NCBI GenBank assembly: GCA_031278755.1
Contig: JAITJV010000227.1
Coordinates: forward strand, 1 to 5,349
Source of the DNA: Treponema sp.
Lineage (GTDB): Bacteria > Spirochaetota > Spirochaetia > Treponematales > Breznakiellaceae
Direction: 5' to 3'
DNA: 5,349 bases
Shown in pieces: positions 1 through 5,349 of the stretch. The notes below the pieces were generated by a model. The model saw only the letters and a program-made list of their open reading frames with translations. It did not search any database and was not told where the DNA came from. Within the stretch, counting starts at the first letter, position 1, and each line of letters starts with the position of its first letter. A program made the translations under genes and the position numbers.

Positions 1-132
1 TTCCCGGTTTATATCCATCAGGGCTATCCGGTCAACCGGCAGGCTGCCGCAATATGCAATGATACCCTCAATGAGTTCCGGGGTATAAGAACTCCCCGCC
101 CCGATAACAGCCATTTTTATTGATTGTGTCAT
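1..132 (-). CDS. Glycoside hydrolase family 4, 6-phospho-beta-glucosidase type (N-terminal 44 residues only)
   Basis: The reverse strand from 132 encodes 44 residues starting MTQSIKMAVIGAGSSYTPEL and then leaves the window. The GxGSxxTPEL stretch (residues 11-20) is the dinucleotide-binding loop typical of GH4 enzymes, and the following EGI...LPVDRIALMDIN fits the second beta strand, whose acid residue (Asp40) would bind the NAD ribose. Members of this family hydrolyse phosphorylated glycosides in the cytoplasm using NAD+ and a divalent metal. The SSYTPELIEG version resembles the 6-phospho-beta-glucosidase branch (CelF/LicH) more than the alpha-glucosidase or alpha-galactosidase branches, but 44 residues cannot settle the substrate. 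The ATG is supported by a GAGG at 138-141 (reverse strand), about five bases upstream. It is divergent to a dead sugar-binding protein gene, so it probably belonged to the same carbohydrate locus. The visible part is intact; whether the rest is cannot be seen. Confidence 0.88.
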   Translation of the reverse strand, partial: MTQSIKMAVIGAGSSYTPELIEGIIAYCGSLPVDRIALMDINRE

Positions 133-146
133 AATGCCTCTAATAT

Positions 147-190
147 GAGTCAATTTTAGTGAAATTTTATTTCATAAAGTATTGACACTC
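147..190. promoter_or_regulatory. Large inverted repeat, candidate operator between divergent sugar genes
   Basis: The intergenic region between the GH4 start (132) and the solute-binding relic (258) contains a long dyad. The inner arms are TGAAAT (160-165) and ATTTCA (169-174), separated by TTT. Next out are TTTA (155-158) and TAAA (175-178), then GTCAAT (149-154) and ATTGAC (181-186). The arms match over about 16 bases, apart from one G on the left facing two bases (GT) on the right. A further GAGT (147-150) and ACTC (187-190) extend the symmetry with a small bulge. It is AT-rich and has no following T-run, so a terminator is unlikely. Its right arm overlaps the -35 of a plus-strand promoter. 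An operator for a sugar-responsive repressor or activator is the simplest reading; the regulator is not in the window. Confidence 0.55.
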
Positions 191-210
191 TATATTTCCG
201 GTAATATCCT
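182..210 (+). promoter_or_regulatory. Sigma70-like promoter for the solute-binding protein relic
   Basis: A perfect TTGACA (182-187) is followed after exactly 17 bases by TATCCT (205-210), which matches four of six bases of the TATAAT consensus. An overlapping TAATAT (202-207) is a better -10 by sequence but lies only 14 bases away. The start of transcription would be near 217, leaving a leader of about 40 bases before the ATG at 258. The -35 overlaps the right arm of the dyad, consistent with control by a repressor. Confidence 0.5.
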
Positions 211-257
211 GTATGTGGGAAAGTTTAACACAAACTGCTGGAATCCTTACAATCCCA

Positions 258-1800
258 ATGAACATAAATAGTATCAATTTTTTTAGTGTCCGTTCGGCGT
301 GATTTTTCGCATTGTGTGAGCAAAATGATGGTAATAATTCACAATATGATTATGCGTTACACGCCACATTCAGTGGAAGAATTTTTTCTCCTGCTATTGA
401 TGAATTATGGGAATACATTAAACGGTTAGTTGATGGTAGAAAATCAGATAGAAACATTGACGAACGCTCCCGGTTCTGATGGCTTCTGGTGAATTGCCCG
501 ATTTAATCTACACCGGCAGCAGGGTTCAGGAGTTGAGCGATGATGCAGTGTGCCATGAACCTGGTTCATTGCTTGCCCAATACGTCCCAACCATGTCCCT
601 GCCCAAAGAACAAACGGGTATTGCCATGAATGATCAGGGGAAATTTTATTATCTGCCGAATTTCTGGAAAACCCGCAAAGATTATGACGATCCTCATTTT
701 CTGCCGAGCATTGGCAGTACCAGTCTTGCATATCGAAAGGATATTCTGGATGAAACAGGGTTGGCCCTGCCTTCAAGCCCGGTGGAACTTGAAACGCTCC
801 TTAAAAGGGTAAAACAGCTTCATCCTGAAATTATTCCCCTGGCTCTTGGCCGGGAAGGAATGTTTTATCATTTCCTTATTAACCAGTTTATGCTCTGGGG
901 CTATGGAAACTATAACCTTGCCGAAGAAAATGGCGAATGGTCTTATTTTGCCGGGACAAAGGCGTATAAAGAGGGCATGCGGTTTATGAACCGGCTTGCG
1001 CAGCAGGGATTGTTGGTCCCGGAAATGTTCAGCCTGAAATATGAACAGTATGTTCAGGAGACACAGAGCGGCAATGTCTTCATGTGGATTGATGACGCTT
1101 CCAATTTTGCACTGGTCAGTCAGGCATTTGCGGCGCAGAACAAGGGCGCCAGGGCCGCATTTATGACCGGTTCAATATATCCTGCCACGCCATATCCCTT
1201 ATATTGATCCCAGCGCGGGATGGGCCGGTACCTTTATTGCCAAAAACTGCAAAAATGTGGAGGCTGCGGTCAAACTTTTGGAATGGATGAGTACCGAAGA
1301 AGCGGGAAAAATTGTTGGCTGGGGAATCGAAGGGGAACATTACAATCTTGACAGCGAAGGCTACCCGGTTTATATTCCCGAACTGGCTAAAAGCTGGAAT
1401 GAAGATTATGATGCAACTGTGCGCAATACCGGTATTGGAGCATGGTTTCTTGGAACCAATGCATGGTACGAGTCTGTACGGCTTTATGCGCCGGATGATA
1501 ATCCGGAAACGACTCAATATTTACTTTACGTAAAGAAATATCAGCCAATGCGTCCTGAATGCGCCACACTGTACGCGGCGCCGAACACCGATGAAGCCGC
1601 CATCTTTGCCGCTCTCAATTACACCGAAGCGAATTATTATTCCCGTGTTATATTCAGCAGAAACGATGCGGAATTTGAACGAATGACGGCGGAAATGTCG
1701 GCCCAGCTTGAAAACCAGGGATTGTCAAAATACAATCAATGGATACGGGGTAAATGGCAAACCGTTAAAACGCTTTATAACATCAATGGAATGTCCGGTG
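258..1800 (+). pseudogene. Decayed carbohydrate ABC transporter solute-binding lipoprotein
   Basis: This is the remains of a family 1 extracellular solute-binding protein, a membrane-anchored receptor that delivers sugars or oligosaccharides to a CUT1-type ABC importer. The ATG at 258 begins a signal-peptide-like stretch, MNINSINFFSVRSA, then an in-frame TGA (300-302), then FFALC with a plausible lipidated Cys (315-317) and mature-like sequence to a TGA at 474-476. Around 430-480 the coding signal moves through a second frame (VENQIETLTNAP, 436-471) into the long frame open at 461-1207. That segment carries family-typical ASGELPDLIYTG, SLAYRKDILDETGLALPSSP and HPEIIPLALGR. Near 1180-1205 it shifts by one base into the frame containing PYIDPSAGWAGTFIAKN and AAVKLLEWMSTEEAGKIVGWGIEG, which stays recognisable to about SKYNQWIRGKWQTVK (1729-1773). 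The reading frame then continues, without a family-like end, into kinase-relic DNA. The exact end is therefore arbitrary. The lesions cannot give one functional protein. Confidence 0.85.
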
Positions 1801-2170
1801 AAGAGGCGTTCCGGCAAAGCGTTTATTTGAAAACAGCCGAACAGGATACATTGATGAACCGGATAATCGGCCTTTTTTTAATGCGTGGGATACAGGCGAT
1901 CCGGTTGCCAGGGATATTGGAAGCCTTATGGCTGCCCGCGGCGCCTGCATGATCACCGCCCTCTCCGGACGCCTGAAATTACGGAGACCTTTCGATATAA
2001 TACTAAGCGGTTCCGTTAACACGAAGGCGGCCAGCGCCGCGTATCTTCAATTTTTCCGGGAAGAAGTTTCGCGTTCCTGTAAAGGGCCGCTCCGGTTTGT
2101 CCTGTTGGACACGCCTCCGGTTATGGGATGCGTCAAATATGTACATCAGTTTAGCTCAAATTTGTCGTAA
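1800..2170 (+). pseudogene. C-terminal fragment of a BadF/BadG-type sugar kinase (N-acetylglucosamine-kinase-like)
   Basis: In the frame open from 1802 to the TAA at 2168-2170, the stretch FFNAWDTGDPVARDIGSLMA, then RPFDIILSGSV (about 2000) and later LLDTPPVMGCV, follows the order of the C-terminal half of ASKHA-fold kinases of the BadF/BadG/BcrA/BcrD group. These have a GDxxA helix, a DIxLxGSV strand-loop that helps close over ATP, and a terminal PPVxGA strand. Such kinases phosphorylate N-acetylglucosamine, other amino sugars or related sugars in the cytoplasm. Only about 90-120 residues of an expected 300 or so remain: the N-terminal ATP-binding DxGGT half is absent, and the end after PPVMGCV looks replaced by unrelated sequence (KYVHQFSSNLS). 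No start codon with a ribosome site is evident. The left boundary could lie anywhere from about 1775 to 1875. Substrate specificity cannot be read from this fragment. Confidence 0.68.
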
Positions 2171-2191
2171 CCCGTATCGGCCATTGTCCAA

Positions 2192-2239
2192 GTCTGCCGC
2201 CCTGCTCCCTGTTCCTTGTTTTCCCTCCTGTTTTCCCGT
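2192..2239 (+). other. 48-base A-free pyrimidine-rich tract
   Basis: Between A2191 and A2240 the plus strand has no adenine at all, and 40 of 48 bases are C or T. Inside it TGTTTTCCC occurs twice, at 2217-2225 and 2229-2237, 12 bases apart. It lies between the kinase relic and the Rpn-family gene and overlaps that gene's putative -35. No coding sense on the plus strand is apparent. It may simply be part of the conserved 5' flank of this Rpn copy. Confidence 0.6.
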
Positions 2240-2244
2240 ATAGT
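2216..2244 (+). promoter_or_regulatory. Promoter of the Rpn-family gene, positioned for a leaderless mRNA
   Basis: TTGTTT (2216-2221) and TATAGT (2239-2244) are separated by 17 bases and match four and five of six sigma70 consensus bases. Transcription would begin about seven bases after the -10, which falls on or beside the ATG at 2251. No Shine-Dalgarno sequence precedes this ATG, or the in-frame ATG at 2260, consistent with leaderless translation. Confidence 0.5.
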
Positions 2245-2250
2245 GTATAT

Positions 2251-3084
2251 ATGACCCTCATGCTCCCCAAGGTTGACATTGCCTTCAAACTCCTGTTCGG
2301 TGACGAACGCAGCAAGAACATCCTCACGGATTTTCTGAAAGCGGCCCTCCCCGAACTGGCCGGGGAAGAATTCGAGGAATTGACCATCGTGGACCCCCAT
2401 CTCAAGCGGGAATTCTCGGGCGACAAGCTCGAAATCCTGGACGTAAAAGTACGTACCGCCCGGGGGAAAACCATTGACATAGACATACAGGTCTCCGGCC
2501 TTCCGGAGATGCGGTCCCGAATCACCTATTATTTGTCCAACATGATAACCGAGCAGATAGGCATGGGCGGACATTACAACGATCTCAAACGGGTCATTTC
2601 CATCGTCATCGCGGATTACGATTTTATCCCCGAAAGCAGCCGGTGCCACACGGTGTACCGTATGCTGGAAACGGAGGAACATTTTCCGTTTAACGATCTG
2701 ATGGAAATACACGCGCTGAATTTGGAACGCCTGCCAGAAGAGGGAGAGGGTAGGCTGTTAGACTGGCTTAGATTTTTAAAAGCCGAAACGGAGGAGGAAT
2801 TCAAGATGCTGGCGGAGAAGAACCCCGTGATACAGGAAGCGTATTGCAAGCTGCAAGAGATGAGCGAAGACGAAGCGAACCGGATGATCTACGAGGCGCG
2901 CCTCAAAGCCCAGCGGGATGAATATTCCCGCATACAGGGCGCCCTCAGGGAAGGACGTCAGGAAGGACGTCAGGAAGGACGTCAGGAAATCGCCCGAAAC
3001 CTGAAGGCCCTCGAGGTTCCTGTTGAAAAGATAGCCCAGGCGACCGGGCTTTCCGTGGATGAAATCGCCGCGCTACAGCAATGA
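2251..3084 (+). CDS. Rpn family PD-(D/E)XK nuclease / putative transposase
   Basis: This 277-residue protein matches the Rpn family (recombination-promoting nuclease; PDDEXK-type putative transposase). In it KVDIAFKLLFGDERSKNILTDFL (residues 7-29) is the conserved N-terminal helix region. ILDVKVRT (62-69) and IDIDIQV (75-81) form the catalytic beta hairpin, giving candidate metal-binding residues Asp64 and Asp78 plus Gln80; many relatives have Glu at the Asp78 position. RSRITYYLSNMITEQIGMGGHYNDLKRVISIVI (88-120) is the usual following helix and strand. The family is linked to DNA cleavage and RecA-independent recombination, mostly from the E. coli paralogues; the role here is inferred. Residues 234-246 form the repeat EGRQEGRQEGRQE. 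The C-terminus (247-275, ending in GLSVDEIAAL) looks like a small helix-turn-helix. The start is either ATG 2251 or ATG 2260, both without a ribosome site. The frame is intact. It lies beside decayed genes and is convergent with the FliL-like gene. Confidence 0.9.
   Translation: MTLMLPKVDIAFKLLFGDERSKNILTDFLKAALPELAGEEFEELTIVDPHLKREFSGDKLEILDVKVRTARGKTIDIDIQVSGLPEMRSRITYYLSNMITEQIGMGGHYNDLKRVISIVIADYDFIPESSRCHTVYRMLETEEHFPFNDLMEIHALNLERLPEEGEGRLLDWLRFLKAETEEEFKMLAEKNPVIQEAYCKLQEMSEDEANRMIYEARLKAQRDEYSRIQGALREGRQEGRQEGRQEIARNLKALEVPVEKIAQATGLSVDEIAALQQ
2950..2985 (+). repeat. Three perfect tandem 12-bp repeats encoding EGRQ
   Basis: The unit GAAGGACGTCAG occurs three times in a row (2950, 2962, 2974), followed by a partial unit GAA. 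Because 12 is a multiple of three, gain or loss of a unit changes protein length by four residues without a frameshift. It lies in the linker between the nuclease domain and the C-terminal helix-turn-helix-like segment of the Rpn protein. Similar GRxEG-type repeats are common in this family. Confidence 0.95.
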
Positions 3085-3128
3085 GCAGATAACAGGCCCA
3101 CAAAACTTTTACCGGGGGTTTATGACGT

Positions 3129-3635
3129 TCATTCAAGAAGCAGAAAATCACTGAAATACAGCGTCCGTATCTTTCCCAGCCTGAGCGCCCCGTTAAAGCG
3201 CCGAAGGAGTTCCGCCTTGATTTTGTCCTCGTCGGGATTTGCCAGTTCTTCGCCGGTCAGGGAGGAAACATAAGAAGAAACCATGTCCCGGAAGCCGGGA
3301 GTACGGGCGACAAGTTCCTCGGTAAAGGCTTTGTCCCCCGGCGGATAGGGAAAAGCGACCGAAAGGATCACCGTTCCGCCGTTTCCCGCGGGAATACGGA
3401 GCCGGCCTATACCCGAGTAAACAGTTTCATCATTTTCGTCCGCGGGTACGGTCCGCGCGCCCCGCCCTTCACCCCTCATGCCGCCCAGCTTCAACAGGGG
3501 GGCGGAATTCTTCCCCCGGATTAAGCCCACCGCCGTTCCGGCCAGAAGCACAAGCCCCAGAATCAACGCCGCGGCAAGGAGAACGCGGTAAAGGACGCGC
3601 AGAGACCTTAAAGACCTGTTTACAATTCTTTTCAT
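3129..3635 (-). CDS. FliL-like single-pass membrane protein
   Basis: This 168-residue protein has a basic N-terminus (MKRIVNRSLRSLRVLYR), one hydrophobic segment at about 18-38, a flexible polar stretch (about 40-75), and a C-terminal domain. The pattern FRDMVSSYVSSLTGEEL (115-131), IKAELLRRFNGAL (139-151) and the ending GKIRTLYFSDFLLLE (154-168) matches the end of FliL proteins, where VYFTDF is typical. FliL sits in the inner membrane around the flagellar stator and supports motor torque. Spirochaetes can carry extra FliL-like copies, and with no flagellar genes beside it this may be a paralogue. A longer reading frame reaches 3785, but the ATG at 3635 has GGAG (3641-3644, reverse strand) five bases upstream and directly precedes the membrane segment, so it is preferred. 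It is convergent with the Rpn gene (44 bases between stops) and divergent from the cupin. No clear terminator is seen between the convergent ends. Confidence 0.78.
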   Translation of the reverse strand: MKRIVNRSLRSLRVLYRVLLAAALILGLVLLAGTAVGLIRGKNSAPLLKLGGMRGEGRGARTVPADENDETVYSGIGRLRIPAGNGGTVILSVAFPYPPGDKAFTEELVARTPGFRDMVSSYVSSLTGEELANPDEDKIKAELLRRFNGALRLGKIRTLYFSDFLLLE

Positions 3636-3656
3636 CTGTACTCCATATTGAGCCAG

Positions 3657-3685
3657 TTTCAAAACTAATTCTACTATGGTATAGT
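3657..3685 (+). promoter_or_regulatory. Candidate promoter of the cupin-glmS unit
   Basis: TATAGT (3680-3685) matches five of six -10 bases. The hexamer 17 bases upstream, TTTCAA (3657-3662), is a weak -35. Transcription would start near 3692, just before or within the AGGGGAGA ribosome site, so the leader would be very short. No convincing minus-strand promoter for the FliL-like gene was found in the same 69-base gap. Confidence 0.35.
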
Positions 3686-3692
3686 GGGGAAA

Positions 3693-3700
3693 AGGGGAGA
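3693..3700 (+). promoter_or_regulatory. Ribosome binding site that fixes the cupin start
   Basis: AGGGGAGA lies five bases before the ATG at 3705. This makes ATG 3705 preferable to the in-frame GTG at 3684, which overlaps the -10 box and has no ribosome site. Confidence 0.75.
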
Positions 3701-3704
3701 AGCC

Positions 3705-4049
3705 ATGATTGTAAAACGGAACGAAATGAAAACCGAGACGAAGGAAAAAATGAGGGGCGGTGAAGGGACAATTTCCTTTGTCCATTTTGCCGACTGCGCC
3801 AATGAAAAAAATATACGCATGCTGGCGGAACTTACCGTGCCTCCCGGAGCGTCAATAGGATACCATCAGCATAATTCTGAAACCGAATATTTTCTTGTTG
3901 TGTCGGGAAGCGGCGTCGTCAACGACAACGGCGCCGAAAAACCCGTCGCCGCGGGGGATGCGGTTATTACCGGCGGAGGCGTTTCCCACGGCGTAAAGAA
4001 CACCGGAAACGTTCCCCTCGTGATGCACGCGGTAATTGTAACGTACTGA
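3705..4049 (+). CDS. Small single-domain cupin protein
   Basis: This 114-residue protein is a single beta-barrel cupin. Motif 1 is complete: GASIGYHQHNSETEYFLVVSG follows the G(X)5HXH(X)3-4E(X)6G pattern, giving His, His and Glu metal ligands. Motif 2 reads GDAVITGGGVSHGVKNTGN, matching G(X)5PXG(X)2H(X)3N except that Gly replaces the usual Pro; the fourth ligand His is kept. The protein probably binds a divalent metal in the cytoplasm, as no signal peptide is seen. Small cupins of this type include sugar-binding proteins, isomerases and dioxygenases, and the sequence does not say which. It starts at ATG 3705 with a strong ribosome site. glmS begins one base after its TGA, so the two are almost certainly cotranscribed, which hints at a link to amino-sugar or cell-wall precursor metabolism. 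That link is inference. Confidence 0.9.
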   Translation: MIVKRNEMKTETKEKMRGGEGTISFVHFADCANEKNIRMLAELTVPPGASIGYHQHNSETEYFLVVSGSGVVNDNGAEKPVAAGDAVITGGGVSHGVKNTGNVPLVMHAVIVTY

Positions 4050-4050
4050 T

Positions 4051-5349
4051 ATGTGCGGCATAGTCGGATACATAGGAAACGAAGAGGCGGCGCCCATCCT
4101 GCTGCGCGGCCTTAAAAAACTTGAATACCGCGGCTATGATTCCGCGGGAATCGCCGTACCGGGAAAAACAGGCGTCAGTATATGCAAATCAAAGGGAAGG
4201 CTTTCCGCGCTTGAGGAAAAAATCGCCGCGGAAGGGATCCCCGAAGGGACCATGGGGCTGGGCCATACCAGATGGGCGACGCACGGGGAGCCTTCCGATA
4301 TAAACTCCCACCCGCACACGGACGTATCCGGAAAAATCGCCGTCGTGCACAACGGCATTATTGAAAACTACGTTAAACTCAGGGCATGGCTCAAAGATCA
4401 TGGAGTCAGCTTTCGCAGCGAAACCGATACGGAAGTCATCGCCCATCTTATTGATTTTCACTACAACGGCGATCTGCTCCGGGCCGTGACGGAAACGGTG
4501 CATCGGCTTGAAGGCTCCTACGCCCTGGGGATCATCTGCGAAGGAGAACCGGACAAGATTATCGCGGTGCGGAAGGAAAGCCCCCTTATTGCGGGAACGG
4601 CGGAGGGCGGGAATTTTATCGCTTCGGACGTGCCCGCCATTCTGGAACACACAAGGGACGTCTATTACCTTGACGACAGGGAAATTGCCGTGCTCTACCG
4701 CGACAGGATTGAATTTTACAACGAAGAAGGACGGCGCGTTACAAAGGAAATGTCCAGGGTGAACTGGGACGCCGCGGAAGCGGAAAAGGGCGGCTATGAA
4801 CACTTCATGCTCAAGGAAATTCACGAACAGCCGAAGGCCCTCACCGACACTCTGCGTCCGCGGATAAAAAACAAAGACGGCAGGCGTTCCATAAACCTTG
4901 AAGAAATAGGCCTTGACGCGTCCTGGGCCGAAGCGGACCGCGTGGTGATTATCGCCTGCGGCACCGCGTGGCACGCGGGAGTTACGGGCAAATATGCGTT
5001 TGAGCATTACGCCCGCATTCCCGTTGAGGCGGACTTCGCCTCTGAATTCCGCTACCGGAAGCCCGTCCTCAATCCGGAAAAGGACATTTTCATCGTCATA
5101 AGCCAGTCGGGGGAAACAGCCGACACCCTTGCGGCGATGCGTATGGCAAAAAAAGAAGGGGCGCGGATTATCGCCGTTACCAATGTGGTGGGGTCCACCC
5201 TCGCCCGTGAGGCGGACCTTGTCATGTACACCTGGGCCGGCCCCGAAATCGCCGTAGCTTCCACAAAGGCCTTCACCACCCAGCTCATGTGCCTTTACCT
5301 TATGGCGGTCGAGCTGGGGCTTCTCCGGGGAACCCTCAGCGGCGGCGAA
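4051..5349 (+). CDS. glmS: Glutamine:fructose-6-phosphate aminotransferase (isomerizing), 3' end outside window
   Basis: The first 433 of about 610 residues of GlmS are visible. The enzyme converts fructose 6-phosphate and glutamine to glucosamine 6-phosphate and glutamate, the entry step to UDP-GlcNAc and peptidoglycan. It starts MCGIVGYIG, so Cys2 becomes the N-terminal nucleophile after Met removal. The glutaminase domain shows EYRGYDSAGIA (25-35), GHTRWATHGEPSDINSHPH (71-89), HNGIIENY (100-107) and SETDTEVIAHLI (123-134). GGYEHFMLKEIHEQP (247-261) is the standard link to the isomerase half. The first SIS domain shows ACGTAWHAG (302-310), where many homologues have ACGTSYHAG, then ASEFRYR (330-336) and SQSGETADTL (351-360). 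TWAGPEIAVASTKAFTTQ (394-411) follows. The frame is open to the window edge. It starts one base after the cupin stop with no clear Shine-Dalgarno of its own, suggesting translational coupling. There is no room for a glmS ribozyme leader. Confidence 0.98.
   Translation, partial: MCGIVGYIGNEEAAPILLRGLKKLEYRGYDSAGIAVPGKTGVSICKSKGRLSALEEKIAAEGIPEGTMGLGHTRWATHGEPSDINSHPHTDVSGKIAVVHNGIIENYVKLRAWLKDHGVSFRSETDTEVIAHLIDFHYNGDLLRAVTETVHRLEGSYALGIICEGEPDKIIAVRKESPLIAGTAEGGNFIASDVPAILEHTRDVYYLDDREIAVLYRDRIEFYNEEGRRVTKEMSRVNWDAAEAEKGGYEHFMLKEIHEQPKALTDTLRPRIKNKDGRRSINLEEIGLDASWAEADRVVIIACGTAWHAGVTGKYAFEHYARIPVEADFASEFRYRKPVLNPEKDIFIVISQSGETADTLAAMRMAKKEGARIIAVTNVVGSTLAREADLVMYTWAGPEIAVASTKAFTTQLMCLYLMAVELGLLRGTLSGGE

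Noticed and set aside
149..186. The dyad as a transcription terminator
   Set aside because: The stem is AT-rich with no U-tract and lies between divergent starts, not after a gene end.
300..302. TGA read as selenocysteine
   Set aside because: A selenocysteine inside a signal peptide makes no functional sense, and the gene has further frame lesions downstream.
2146..2712. 188-codon open frame on the minus strand
   Set aside because: It lies antisense to the well-supported Rpn gene, has no ribosome site, and its product shows no recognisable family pattern.
3085..3128. Terminator between the convergent Rpn and FliL-like genes
   Set aside because: Only three- to four-base pairings such as CCC with GGG are visible and no stem is followed by a T-run on either strand.
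2251..3128. Insertion sequence with terminal inverted repeats around the Rpn gene
   Set aside because: Comparing 2130-2250 with the reverse complement of 3085-3130 by eye shows no matching ends and no target-site duplication.
3636..3785. 50-codon N-terminal extension of the FliL-like protein
   Set aside because: It would overlap the cupin start on the other strand, lacks a ribosome site and would place aromatic-rich sequence before a normal signal-anchor start with a good GGAG.
4189..5007. 272-codon open frame on the minus strand
   Set aside because: It is antisense to glmS in GC-rich DNA, where stop codons are rare on the opposite strand; its sequence has no domain features.

Overview
The window looks like chromosomal DNA from a spirochaete, most likely a Treponema-like gut or host-associated species. 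The hints are a FliL-like protein, a long carbohydrate-ABC solute-binding lipoprotein of the kind common in treponemes, an Rpn/PD-(D/E)XK nuclease gene with an EGRQ tandem repeat, and moderate GC content. This assignment is inference from gene content; no rRNA, tRNA or CRISPR is present.

Left third (1-2170): remains of a carbohydrate-use locus. A glycoside hydrolase family 4 gene (6-phospho-beta-glucosidase type) starts at 132 and runs leftwards out of the window. Divergent to it, a solute-binding protein gene is plainly dead: it has an in-frame TGA in its signal peptide, scrambled frames and probable loss near 430-480, and a frameshift near 1180-1205. Its end runs without a spacer into the C-terminal third of a BadF/BadG-type (N-acetylglucosamine-kinase-like) sugar kinase in another frame, so the genes normally lying between seem to have been deleted. 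The GH4/SBP intergenic region holds a large dyad overlapping a sigma70-like promoter, a good candidate operator.

Middle (2171-3084): an intact Rpn-family nuclease/putative transposase gene, preceded by a 48-base A-free pyrimidine-rich tract and a promoter placed so close to the ATG that the mRNA would be leaderless. Three perfect 12-bp repeats lie near its 3' end.

Right part (3129-5349): more GC-rich and intact. A FliL-like single-pass membrane protein is on the minus strand, convergent with the Rpn gene. Divergent from it is a two-gene unit: a small single-domain cupin, then glmS (glutamine:fructose-6-phosphate aminotransferase) beginning one base after the cupin stop. glmS runs off the right edge after 433 codons. 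No novel multi-gene system is evident. The most distinctive items are the decayed sugar locus with its dyad, the cupin-glmS coupling, and the leaderless repeat-bearing Rpn gene.
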